A program made the position numbers and the translations under genes. A DNA stretch of 41,331 nt from NCBI GenBank assembly GCA_012270545.1, contig JAAXID010000118.1:1-41331 (forward strand), given 5' to 3'. Shown piece after piece: positions 8,291 through 16,232 of the stretch. Source of the stretch: Anaerolineae bacterium. Its GTDB lineage: Bacteria > Chloroflexota > Anaerolineae > Aggregatilineales > Phototrophicaceae. Under the pieces are notes generated by a model, which saw only the letters and a program-made list of their open reading frames with translations, was not told the origin of the DNA and did no database searches. The stretch's first letter is position 1. Every line of letters starts with the position of its first letter.

Positions 8291-8652
8291 TTACTCGATA
8301 GAAAGACGCTCTATGTTATGGAAGACACCGATGGTCACATTTTCGAAAAGTATGCCGTAAACCTGATCCGGCGTCAGACTATTCGTCAGCCGGATGTCAC
8401 TCATCGCGTAGCGATCCAGCCAGCCCTTTTCCCCGGCGATATCTGTCAATTCCACGGCATGGCCGGCCAGAGCCTCTTCCGATTTATCGGCGGCGCCAAT
8501 TTGGAACGGCAACCCATGAAACGACTGGAAACCGACAGGTGGCGCGTCCGGCAACGGCTGCAGATAAGTGCCGTCAGATTGCAGATTGTCAGGATGGTAG
8601 CGTCAGTCCCGGCATTGCAGTACGCAGCTAAGGACAGTGGTTCGTAATCCAT
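8291..8652 (-). pseudogene. Frameshifted remnant of an unidentified protein
   Basis: Reading the minus strand from an ATG at 8652, the protein begins MDYEPLSLAAYCNAGTDATIL. The natural-looking continuation, DNLQSDGTYLQPLPDAPPVG then FQSFHGLPFQIG, is one base out of frame and runs to a stop at 8291 (ends NIERLSIE). The frame change lies near 8590-8605. Joined across the shift the product would be about 120 residues. Openings of the style 'L-x-CNAGTD ... PPVGxQxFxGLPFxIG' look like the N-terminal part of a beta-rich secreted or glycan-related protein, but I cannot name the family. It lies downstream of two sulfatases on the same strand, so it may be a decayed member of that locus. It could also be a sequencing error in a small real gene. 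Confidence 0.5.
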
Positions 8653-8975
8653 ACTTTTTCAGAATAGAATATTAAACGCTTATTCGGCTATGACACCGCG
8701 ACCGCTTAACCTCTTTACCGCCCTCGCCCGCCCCAACCACTTGCGATCGGCGTTGACAGCGCAAGCCACCTGCAAACACCCGACCGCTCTCAACGAAGTG
8801 TTCAATTGCATTAGCTACGATGAGAGTCCGCTACAGCGACTTCGACAGGTCGGCCTTAGCAACTTCAAGGTCGCCGGAGCATCGCCTGTCATTGCGTCGA
8901 TTGTACCATGATGCCGGCTTTCTTAGCAAAATTCGCAATGTGTCGAAGACATGGTAAGGGCTTTCACTTGGACGC
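8653..8975. other. Gap with a minus-strand promoter-like site and a tiny decayed ORF
   Basis: On the minus strand TTGCTA (8924-8929), an 18-base spacer and TACAAT (8900-8905) form a good promoter. A 25-codon ATG frame, 8892 down to 8815, starts at about the expected transcription start, so it would be nearly leaderless. It begins MTGDAPATLKLLR, which vaguely recalls the start of ROK-family regulators (TGD..TLK.L), then degenerates and stops. No intact gene is seen. With the neighbouring frameshifted remnant this looks like a decaying stretch. Confidence 0.3.
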
Positions 8976-10364
8976 TTACCCCTGCCTCCAAGCTTCAGAC
9001 AAATTGTGTTTGGGCAGATGCCTTACACGCAGTCCATTCCTTCGCGCATCCTGATAACGTGAGAAATAGCTATCAATCTCGCTGGTCAATCTTTCGACGA
9101 CCGTCCTGTACTCATGATTATCGTACAGACTGCGCGATTCGATCGCGTCGTTCAACAAATCAAATAGCTCGCTAGGCGCATTGTCTGCATAGCGACGTAC
9201 CAGCTTGTACTGATGTGTGCGTATCATCCGCAGATCACCGTACTCGCCGATTTGCACCTGCCGCCAATCCGGCAGCGAACCGGAATTATCTAGCAGCTGC
9301 AAGAAACTACGCCCGGGATAGCAGCGTTTGGCATCGAGCTTGTCAAAGACACCGGCGTAATCCGCAATCGTCTGAAAAAGATCCAAATGATCCACGAATT
9401 CCGACCTTCGCTGCCTCGCAAACAGGTACTGCGGCTGATTGAAGATCAACGGCACACGTATCGATTCCTCCAGCATATTCAAAGGCAGGGTGGCGTTGCC
9501 TTTGCCCCATAAGCCGTGGTGCCCACAACACAGGCCATGATCCGAGGTGAAAATGAAAAGCGCACTGTCGCGGAGTCGCAGCGCATTCAACTCATCCATC
9601 AGGCGTCCGACCGACTCGTCTATATGCGAAATCGCCGCGAAATACTGCGCCAGCGCTTCCCGCGGATTCAGGCGAGTGGGCAACGTCGATTCAAGCGCTT
9701 GGGCGCCAAATGGGTAGGTGGGCTGATCGATCAAGCCTTCAAATGCGCAGTCGCGATATTGCTCAACCAGGCGTTCTGGTTGGCCTCGCCAGGGATTGTG
9801 CGTGCCGAAGTAGCCAATATGCAGAAAGAATGGCGACTCCGTATCACGCTCCCGCAGAAACTCGATTGCCTCGTCGGTTATAACCTGTGTCCGTTGACCG
9901 CGGATCGTGCGGATATCGCCGTTCAAGCTGTAGCGGTGGTCGCCCCCGTGCTCAGCGGGATAATCGCCCACCCCGCTGAACCAATGACTGAAACCCGCCT
10001 GTGGCTGATCGTCGTTTCCCAAGTGCCACTTGCCGATATGTGCCGTTTGGTAGCCCGCTTGAGATAGCAGCTGCGCTAATGTGACTTCATCTTTAAGCCA
10101 GGGACGCCTATGAATCTCTTCTATCGTTGACGAGAGATAATCGTGGATGCCATGCTGCGAGGCAAGCCGTCCGGTAAGTAAACAAGCGCGCGCCGGCGAG
10201 CAAACGGGCGTTGGTGTGAATGCATTCTCCATCAGCACGCCGGTGGCCGCCAGATAATCGAGCGTCGGCGTGTGGATTTCCTCGTTGCCGTAACAGCCGA
10301 GCGCCCATTGCGCCAGATCATCATTGACGACCAAGATGACATTCCGCTGGTCAGCTGTCGGCAT
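8976..10364 (-). CDS. Sulfatase (formylglycine-dependent, Cys type)
   Basis: A 462-residue type I sulfatase. The modification motif C-S-P-A-R is at residues 55-59, followed by ACLLTGR; Cys55 would be converted to formylglycine. Metal-binding Asp pair NDDLAQW is at 14-20, the HIGKWHLGN block carries the Lys and His that bind the sulfate, and SDHGLCCGHHGLWGK closes the active site. No signal peptide is evident, so it may be cytosolic or exported in another way. The start overlaps the end of the upstream sulfatase gene by 14 bp, so the two are translationally coupled behind the LacI gene. It should remove sulfate esters from sugars or other organosulfates; the exact substrate is unknown. The family call is secure. 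Confidence 0.93.
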   Translation of the reverse strand: MPTADQRNVILVVNDDLAQWALGCYGNEEIHTPTLDYLAATGVLMENAFTPTPVCSPARACLLTGRLASQHGIHDYLSSTIEEIHRRPWLKDEVTLAQLLSQAGYQTAHIGKWHLGNDDQPQAGFSHWFSGVGDYPAEHGGDHRYSLNGDIRTIRGQRTQVITDEAIEFLRERDTESPFFLHIGYFGTHNPWRGQPERLVEQYRDCAFEGLIDQPTYPFGAQALESTLPTRLNPREALAQYFAAISHIDESVGRLMDELNALRLRDSALFIFTSDHGLCCGHHGLWGKGNATLPLNMLEESIRVPLIFNQPQYLFARQRRSEFVDHLDLFQTIADYAGVFDKLDAKRCYPGRSFLQLLDNSGSLPDWRQVQIGEYGDLRMIRTHQYKLVRRYADNAPSELFDLLNDAIESRSLYDNHEYRTVVERLTSEIDSYFSRYQDARRNGLRVRHLPKHNLSEAWRQG

Positions 10365-11919
10365 AGTTCACTCCTGCCCGACGCTGCATCAATTCCTGCA
10401 GCCTCAGCTTGTCAGATTCGCGAAACGCAGCGCTTACCGGCGCGAAAAAGTCCGCGTCACGCGTCTTCTCCATCCATTCCTGGAGGTCTGTTTCCAACTC
10501 GACCGCGGTGGCTCCGTATTGCGGATGCCGATAAAGATTGACATGTTCGTATGGATCTGATTCTAAATCGTAGAGCTCACTGTCATGGTTTTGCCAGGCA
10601 ATCAGCTTGTATCGCTCCTTGAGGACCGCGCGGCCCAGCTCAATCGTTCCGAAGCCGTGTCCGTAGGTTTCGACCAGCAAGGACGATCGGCTACTCGTCT
10701 CGCTGCCCATCGCCAAAGGCAACAGGCTTTTGCCATCGACCGGGCGCTCGAATCGCAGACCGGCGGCGTCCATAATTGTCGGTGCGATGTCGATGCCACA
10801 AGCCAGCGCGTCGGAGGTCTGGCCAGGGGAGATAACGCCCGGATAGCGCAGCGCCAACGGGACGCGCAGCACCTCTTCCGTCAGATACGAACCCTTATCG
10901 AAGCGACCGCCATGGCTGCCTAGGGCGTCGCCGTGATCCGCTGTCCATAGCACCAGCGTGTTCTCGGAAAGACCCAACTCATCAAGCTTGTCGAGCACTA
11001 GTCCACCAGCGGCATCAACCATGGTGATATGGGCGTAGGCGCGCGCGATGATTCGCTGCCACTCGCCCCAAGCGAGATTGCTAGGCGTGGAAAAGCGCCC
11101 GTTTTCATCGGTCAATCTGTCATGGGGATCCTGCCAATATAGTTCCGGCTTGCCCTCAAGCGAATCGGCGAAGTTGCCATATACGGGAATGTCTTCCGGA
11201 TCATAAAGGCCGGCGAATTCTTGCGTCGGGAAAAAGGGCTGATGCGGTCCCCAAAAGTCCAGCCGCAAGTGAAAGGGCTGGTCGCCATCCGCGCCAGCCA
11301 GCATCTCAAGTTGCTCACAAGCCATATCCGCCAGGAAGAAAGCCTCGTGGGTTTCCTTCGGTGTTGTTGTTATTCCGGTCGCGTGTTCACCGCACCAATA
11401 ACGATCGCTGCGATAGGGCTCGCCGACTTTCAGATTGGGAAACTCGCGATTCATGACGAAACTGTCGAAGACGTACTCGACCCGGTGCGCCGCCGGTGGC
11501 AAGTTCTTCTTCTCAAGATAGGCCTGATACTGAGATGTAATGTAGGGATTGCCGTAATCTTCCAGCGAAAAGCCTTCGCAATCGAAGTCGAGGGCAGTGC
11601 CAGCGCCGGCATGCCATTTGCCGAAATAGAAGCAACGGTATCCAGCTTCCGCGAGCTTGCTCAGATAAACCTCGTGATCGTAAGGCGAGTTGGAATAATT
11701 ATAGTAATTGCGGTGATTGTGAGGATAAAGCCCCGTCAACAGCGTGCGCCGCGAAGGACCGCAAAGCGGCACTGCGCAATATGAGCGATCGAAGCGAATG
11801 CCAGCTGCCGCCAGGCGGTTAAAGTTGGGGGTTTGCGGCCGTGCTCCGCCATCCCAGCCATGCCGGTAGTAGGCCTGATGGTCGTTGACGATGAGGACGA
11901 TGTTGGGGCGCTGATTCAT
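10351..11919 (-). CDS. Sulfatase (formylglycine-dependent, Cys type)
   Basis: A 522-residue type I sulfatase. The C-G-P-S-R motif is at residues 53-57, followed by RTLLTGLYPHNH. Other signatures are IVLIVNDHQAYY near the start, FYFGKWHAGAG for the substrate-binding Lys/His and WTADHGDALGSHGGRFDKGSY for the metal ligands. The length is typical for polysaccharide-degrading sulfatases of the S1 family. No signal peptide is seen. Its ATG overlaps the stop of the LacI-type regulator by 4 bp (ATGA), and its own end overlaps the next sulfatase by 14 bp, so the regulator and both sulfatases form one minus-strand operon. No maturation enzyme (FGE or anSME) is encoded in the window. Confidence 0.93.
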   Translation of the reverse strand: MNQRPNIVLIVNDHQAYYRHGWDGGARPQTPNFNRLAAAGIRFDRSYCAVPLCGPSRRTLLTGLYPHNHRNYYNYSNSPYDHEVYLSKLAEAGYRCFYFGKWHAGAGTALDFDCEGFSLEDYGNPYITSQYQAYLEKKNLPPAAHRVEYVFDSFVMNREFPNLKVGEPYRSDRYWCGEHATGITTTPKETHEAFFLADMACEQLEMLAGADGDQPFHLRLDFWGPHQPFFPTQEFAGLYDPEDIPVYGNFADSLEGKPELYWQDPHDRLTDENGRFSTPSNLAWGEWQRIIARAYAHITMVDAAGGLVLDKLDELGLSENTLVLWTADHGDALGSHGGRFDKGSYLTEEVLRVPLALRYPGVISPGQTSDALACGIDIAPTIMDAAGLRFERPVDGKSLLPLAMGSETSSRSSLLVETYGHGFGTIELGRAVLKERYKLIAWQNHDSELYDLESDPYEHVNLYRHPQYGATAVELETDLQEWMEKTRDADFFAPVSAAFRESDKLRLQELMQRRAGVNYADS

Positions 11920-12998
11920 TGCGCGCCCGCAATCTCTGCTAGCGGCCGCATGACAGTCTTGGGCGCCGCTGTTGTCTCTCGCATGATGAGTTGTGGCTGC
12001 ACGATGACTTGACGCTGGGGCAACGTCGGGTTGTCAACGCGCTCGAATAACAGGCTAGCAGCCCGCGTGCCCATCTCGTATTGAGGTTGACGGATTGTCG
12101 TCAGCGCTGGACGCGTGAATCTGGCGTCGGGTTCGTCGTCGTATCCGATAATCGACAGGTCATAAGGGATATCAATCGAGAGCTCCCATGCGGCTCGCAT
12201 CACACCTATCGCCAGACGATCTGTCCGGGCGAGAATGGCAGTCGGCGGATCTGCACGGGCGAGCAGTTCCAATCCAGCTCGGTAGCCGCCAGCGGCGCTC
12301 AAATGGGTTTCCATGACCAGGCTTTCGTCGATTTCAATCTGATAATCGCCCATGGCTCGGCGGAATCCCGCGACCTGATCTCGACCGATAGCAGCATTTG
12401 GTATACCTGTAATGCAGCCGATGCGCGCATGCCCGAGCTGAAGAAGATGCCTTGCCGCATCATATGTGCCTTGCTCACGTTCCACCTCCAGTAGGTCGGC
12501 TCTAACCGTTGGCGCAGAACGATTAATCAAGCACAATGGGATCCCCGCTCCCTCGAGTTTCAGAATCGGTTCTTGGTGATCCCAAGTCCAGGCGCCGGCG
12601 AATATCACGCCTTTGACACTGGCACTAGCGACAAGCTCGTCCGCGTGAATCATTTCCTTTTCCGGGTCGTCATCCGAGTTGTAGATTTGGAGCGTGTGTC
12701 CCTTTTTGAAGCAGATCGACTGTAATCCCTGGATCAGGCGTCGGAAAAACGGGCCGCCGATATTAGGCACAAGGACTGCAACGTTCGCTGCCGCTCCGTA
12801 GCGAGAGGCTGCGTGAATCGGTCGATAGTTAAGTTCGGTGATAGCAGCTTCCACTTGCTGTCGCAACTGATCGCTGACATTAACCGAACCGCTTACGACG
12901 CGGGACACTGTGGAGATCGATACGCCGGCCTGACGAGCAACATCAGTCATTGTGATCGACTTTTTTCGCATCATCTTTCTTGGATAGCCATTCCCCAT
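11916..12998 (-). CDS. LacI-family transcriptional regulator
   Basis: A 360-residue LacI/GalR-type regulator. The helix-turn-helix and hinge are at the N terminus: SITMTDVARQAGVSISTVSRVVSG, followed by NVSDQLRQQVEAAITELNYRP. The periplasmic-binding-protein-like sensor domain follows with VAVLVPNIGGPFF, HLLQLGHARIGCITG, AILARTDRLAIGVMRA and LSIIGYDDEPDARFTRPALTTIRQP. It first encodes itself, then two sulfatases on the same strand, and faces a divergent sugar ABC operon. It should repress one or both directions until a sugar released from the sulfated substrate binds. ATG codons at 12974 and 12971 are alternative starts, since MRKKSITMTDV is the usual beginning; 12998 has no clear ribosome site. 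Family certain, start uncertain. Confidence 0.92.
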   Translation of the reverse strand: MGNGYPRKMMRKKSITMTDVARQAGVSISTVSRVVSGSVNVSDQLRQQVEAAITELNYRPIHAASRYGAAANVAVLVPNIGGPFFRRLIQGLQSICFKKGHTLQIYNSDDDPEKEMIHADELVASASVKGVIFAGAWTWDHQEPILKLEGAGIPLCLINRSAPTVRADLLEVEREQGTYDAARHLLQLGHARIGCITGIPNAAIGRDQVAGFRRAMGDYQIEIDESLVMETHLSAAGGYRAGLELLARADPPTAILARTDRLAIGVMRAAWELSIDIPYDLSIIGYDDEPDARFTRPALTTIRQPQYEMGTRAASLLFERVDNPTLPQRQVIVQPQLIMRETTAAPKTVMRPLAEIAGAQ

Positions 12999-13030
12999 TA
13001 CTAGTTATTCTTGCATATTTTTCTCACATC

Positions 13031-13067
13031 TGCAAAATTTGCAACCAAAATCAAAATGTGTTAGATT
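13031..13067 (+). promoter_or_regulatory. Promoter of the sugar ABC operon with overlapping LacI-type operator
   Basis: TGCAAA-A-TTTGCA (13031-13043) is a perfect 6-bp inverted repeat around one base, the form of a LacI-family operator. Its right half overlaps a -35-like TTGCAA (13039-13044); 17 bases later comes TAGATT (13062-13067), a 4/6 match to a -10. The start codon of the sugar-binding protein lies about 45 bp further on, with AAGGAG before it. Occupancy by the adjacent LacI-type protein would block the -35 box. Operator assignment is inferred from symmetry and position. Confidence 0.55.
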
Positions 13068-13113
13068 TTCCGTTGAGGCGCACTGATCGCAATCAATAGT
13101 TAAGGAGCGAAAA

Positions 13114-14391
13114 ATGTTAAAGAAAACCGCATTGCTGATGTTGTTTGTTCTTGTTGCTTTGACTTCGTTTTCTGGTCCGGCCTTCGCTCAAGACGAGGTC
13201 ACCATAGACTTTTGGATCCCAGGAGGGCGTGGGCGCGACGAAGGGACGGCCGCGGTCATCCAAGCATTTGAAGCGCTGAACCCGAATATCAAGGTCGAGT
13301 TGACAGCGATTCCTTTCGGTGAATTCTTCGATTCGCTGCAAGTTGCCTTTGCCGGTAACAGCCCGCCGGATGCCGCTCTGATCGATGGGGTTGGCGTTCA
13401 AAATCTGGCTTTCAACGGCGCGCTACTGCCGATTGAAGACATGTTCAGCCAAGAGGACTTGGACGATTTCATGGGCGATTTGATTGAGATGGTGACGCTC
13501 GACGGACACATGTTTGCCGCGCCTTGGGCCAATGCCGCCGATGCCATGTACTACAACGTTGATATGTTCGAGGCCGCTGGTGTTGAAGCGCCGAAGACCT
13601 TGGATGAAGTCTGGACCTGGCCCGAATTCGTTGAGAATGTCAATACGGTGCGGGCGCATCAAGCGGAACAAGGCAATGAGGTCTGGGGGATGATGGGCTT
13701 CAACAATCCCTTGCAGGGCGCCTTCTTCACTTGGACGATTATCCGCAGCGCCAGCAGCCCAGGCGAGCCGCTATGGGAAACGATCGCGCCGGATCTATCC
13801 ACTTTCGCGGGTTATATTGATACGCCGGAAGCGATGGAGGCCTATGCGTTTTATCAGGGACTCTATACCGACGGCTTCATTCCCACGGACAATATCCCCG
13901 ATGCCTTCCCCAATGGCTTGACGGCGACCTTCTTCGCCATTCCGCCGACCGGCACAGTCCTGGCGCGCAACTTTCCCGATTTGAATTGGGATGTCATGCC
14001 GATGCCCTATATCAAGACGCCGATCACCCACACCGGTTCTTTCGCGCCCGGCGTTGCCGCCAAGAGCGATAAGCCAGAAGAAGCCAAGGCATTTGTAAAG
14101 TACTTCACCAGCCAGGAAGGCTACGCAACCTACCACAACGTCACCAAGGTCGTGCCAGGTCGCAAGTCGATGCAGGCGCAGTTGCCGGACTTCCAGGAAG
14201 GTTTCCTGGCGCTGCTATTTGATGAGATGGTGGAATGGGGCGTCGCGCGGCCCGGCGGACCAGCGCACACGATCTTCAATCGGATCATCGCTAGCGACAT
14301 GATGGTCAATATCGCCTTGGGTGGCGACATTGAAGAAGAGGTCGCCAATGCGATCCTGGAAGCGGATGCGCAGCTCATGCAGTTTAGGTAA
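13114..14391 (+). CDS. Sugar ABC transporter substrate-binding protein (family 1, MalE-like)
   Basis: A 425-residue exported solute-binding protein of the carbohydrate family. The signal peptide is MLKKTALLMLFVLVALTSF with cleavage after AFA-QDE. The mature start VTIDFWIPGGRGRDEGTAAVI and PNIKVELTAIPFGEFFDSLQ, PPDAALIDG, LTATFFAIPPTGTVLAR and the late VKYFTSQEG are typical of MalE/UgpB-type binding proteins. The start at 13114 has AAGGAG 8 bases upstream. It is the first gene of an operon with two MalF/MalG-like permeases and a sulfatase-like protein, divergent from LacI and two sulfatases. It probably binds a sulfated or desulfated oligosaccharide. Confidence 0.92.
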   Translation: MLKKTALLMLFVLVALTSFSGPAFAQDEVTIDFWIPGGRGRDEGTAAVIQAFEALNPNIKVELTAIPFGEFFDSLQVAFAGNSPPDAALIDGVGVQNLAFNGALLPIEDMFSQEDLDDFMGDLIEMVTLDGHMFAAPWANAADAMYYNVDMFEAAGVEAPKTLDEVWTWPEFVENVNTVRAHQAEQGNEVWGMMGFNNPLQGAFFTWTIIRSASSPGEPLWETIAPDLSTFAGYIDTPEAMEAYAFYQGLYTDGFIPTDNIPDAFPNGLTATFFAIPPTGTVLARNFPDLNWDVMPMPYIKTPITHTGSFAPGVAAKSDKPEEAKAFVKYFTSQEGYATYHNVTKVVPGRKSMQAQLPDFQEGFLALLFDEMVEWGVARPGGPAHTIFNRIIASDMMVNIALGGDIEEEVANAILEADAQLMQFR

Positions 14392-14410
14392 GCTGCGCCA
14401 ACGATATACC

Positions 14411-14448
14411 TTCCTTTCCCGTCGCCGAAATGGGCAGCGGGAAAGGAA
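14411..14448 (+). promoter_or_regulatory. Hairpin between binding-protein and permease genes, masks the permease SD
   Basis: TTCCTTTCCCG (14411-14421) and CGGGAAAGGAA (14438-14448) form a perfect 11-bp stem with a 16-base loop. No T-run follows, so it is not an intrinsic terminator. The 3' arm contains GGAAAGGAA, the only Shine-Dalgarno-like sequence before the permease start. Such stems after malE-like genes stabilise the upstream mRNA and lower expression of the membrane genes (known for malE-malF). Here the folding should also hide the ribosome site. Confidence 0.7.
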
Positions 14449-14459
14449 GCATGCCTAGA

Positions 14460-15353
14460 ATGACTCACTTATTCTCCAACAGCCGGGACGCGCAGCGCTA
14501 TAGAGCGGCGTTTTTCCTGGCGCTGCCCGCATTGATCGGCCTGTTTCTATTTCACTATTGGCCCATCGCCGATACGTTTCGGCTGAGCTTCACCGATTAC
14601 AAGGTCTTCACCGGCGAGTTTAGCTTCACCGGACTCAAAAACTACGATATCGCGCTCAATGATCCGATCCTCCTACTTTCCCTCAAAAACACGACGCTCT
14701 TCTTCGTAATAAAAGTGCCGCTGCAAATGGCACTTGGTTTATGCCTGGCAATGCTTGTCGCCAAGCCAGGGCGCGATTCGACACTGCTCCGTACTCTCAT
14801 CCTTTTTCCGACAGTCACATCGATGGTGGTAGCGTCCATTGTCTGGGGCATGATGTTCCATTCCGATATTGGCATCGTCAACAGCGTGCTGGAATCTTTA
14901 GGCTTGCCAACGCAGGGCTTCCTGCGCGACAGGCATCAAGCGCTGCCCGTCTTAGCGTCGATTACGATTTGGAAAGATGTCGGCTTGAGCATGATCTTCT
15001 ATCTCGCCGGGCTCCTGGCCATCCCGTGGGAATATTACGAAGCAGCCCGGATTGATGGCGCCGGGCGCTGGCAGCTGTTTCGATACATCACGCTGCCGCT
15101 GCTCAATCGTACGCACGTCTTCGTGCTGGTGACGAGCACCATTGCCGCCTTCAAGATCTTTGTACCGGTCGAAGTGTTGACCGATGGCGGACCATCCAAC
15201 GCCACACGTGTGATTGTCCATTACATTTTCCACCTCGCCTTCCGCTTTAACCGCTTCAGTTACGCCACGGCCCTCTCGGTCATCCTCGCGATTTTGCTCA
15301 TCGCCATCAGTATCTTTCAATTGCGCATCACGCGGGACGGCGATGATGACTGA
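14460..15353 (+). CDS. Sugar ABC transporter permease (MalF/UgpA-like)
   Basis: A roughly 297-residue inner-membrane permease with six hydrophobic segments, beginning with AAFFLALPALIGLFLFHYWP. The ATPase-contact loop reads EYYEAARIDGAGRWQLFRYITLPLL, the classic EAA motif of carbohydrate permeases, and FVPVEVLTDGGP is also typical. The start is uncertain: ATG codons exist at 14430 (inside the intercistronic hairpin loop, unlikely), 14451 (too close to the SD) and 14460, which has GGAA at a good distance. It should pair with the next permease. No cognate ATPase gene is present in the window. Confidence 0.9.
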   Translation: MTHLFSNSRDAQRYRAAFFLALPALIGLFLFHYWPIADTFRLSFTDYKVFTGEFSFTGLKNYDIALNDPILLLSLKNTTLFFVIKVPLQMALGLCLAMLVAKPGRDSTLLRTLILFPTVTSMVVASIVWGMMFHSDIGIVNSVLESLGLPTQGFLRDRHQALPVLASITIWKDVGLSMIFYLAGLLAIPWEYYEAARIDGAGRWQLFRYITLPLLNRTHVFVLVTSTIAAFKIFVPVEVLTDGGPSNATRVIVHYIFHLAFRFNRFSYATALSVILAILLIAISIFQLRITRDGDDD

Positions 15354-16218
15354 CCGGTGGCAAACACCATCGCCGGCTTCTGGAAAAACGTTTTCGTTCG
15401 CGTCGCTGTCGCGAGTTGCCTTATATCTGATAGTTGTGGTGGTATTCGCCACGCCCTATCTTTGGATTGTTGGCTCGACGTTCAAGACGCGGCAGGATCT
15501 CTTTGACGATCTCTATCCCGTCTCGGTCAAGACCTTCGTGCCCAGCAATCCCACCATGCAAAACCTGACCGGCTTGTTCGCAGACACAAATTTCGCCCAG
15601 GCCTTCCTCAACAGCGTTGCGGTGGCAGCGATGTCAGTCACCTTCGCGGTCACGATCAACAGTATGATCGCCTTTGTCCTGGCTTGGCTCAAGTTTCCCG
15701 GCAGGCGGATTCTATTTCTTGTGATTCTGGCGACTCTGACTATCGCCTTTGAAGCCAAGCTGATCCCGCTCTTCCTCACCATGCAGCAGCTGCGCATCGA
15801 CAACACGCTGCCCTCGATCTTCCTGCCTTGGATAACGGACGCTTTCATCATTTTCTTGCTTCGCCAGCACTTCGCCGAGCTGCCGCAGGATCTGTACGAC
15901 GCCGCCATAATCGACGGCTGTTCCTTCTTCCGCATGTATTGGCAGGTGATGCTGCCGAACATCGTCCCCGCTCTGGTCAGCGCCGCATTCATCAAATTCA
16001 TTTTCTCCTGGGATTCATTCATCTGGCCTTCGATCGTCATTACCGATGAGTCGAAAACTGTCATTACAGTTGCGCTAGCGAAGCTGTTCAGCGACGAATA
16101 CATAAAATGGGAATTGGTCTTCGCCGGTTCATTCGTGGCCACCGTGCCGGTGGTGGTCATTTTCATATTCTTGCAGCGCTACTACGTGCAAGGTTTTGTA
16201 CGCTCTGGCTTGAAATAA
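15343..16218 (+). CDS. Sugar ABC transporter permease (MalG/UgpE-like)
   Basis: A 291-residue permease of the MalG type with six transmembrane segments; the first is LYLIVVVVFATPYLWIVGST. The loop ELPQDLYDAAIIDGCSFFRM then YWQVMLPNIVP is the EAA motif, and the C terminus FLQRYYVQGFVRSGLK is the usual MalG ending. The ATG at 15343 (or 15346) overlaps the end of the previous permease by 11 bp, so the two are coupled. The frame is open further upstream, but that part lies inside the first permease gene and has no homology. It completes the importer with the MalE-like and MalF-like proteins. Confidence 0.92.
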   Translation: MMTDRWQTPSPASGKTFSFASLSRVALYLIVVVVFATPYLWIVGSTFKTRQDLFDDLYPVSVKTFVPSNPTMQNLTGLFADTNFAQAFLNSVAVAAMSVTFAVTINSMIAFVLAWLKFPGRRILFLVILATLTIAFEAKLIPLFLTMQQLRIDNTLPSIFLPWITDAFIIFLLRQHFAELPQDLYDAAIIDGCSFFRMYWQVMLPNIVPALVSAAFIKFIFSWDSFIWPSIVITDESKTVITVALAKLFSDEYIKWELVFAGSFVATVPVVVIFIFLQRYYVQGFVRSGLK

Positions 16219-16232
16219 GAAAGCTGCCTAAG

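Noticed and set aside
8690..8911. Plus-strand 73-codon frame MTPRPLNLF...
   Set aside because: No homology, no ribosome site, and it runs opposite a minus-strand promoter and decayed ORF.
14430..14459. Upstream ATG at 14430 as start of the MalF-like permease
   Set aside because: It lies in the loop of the intercistronic hairpin and has no ribosome site.
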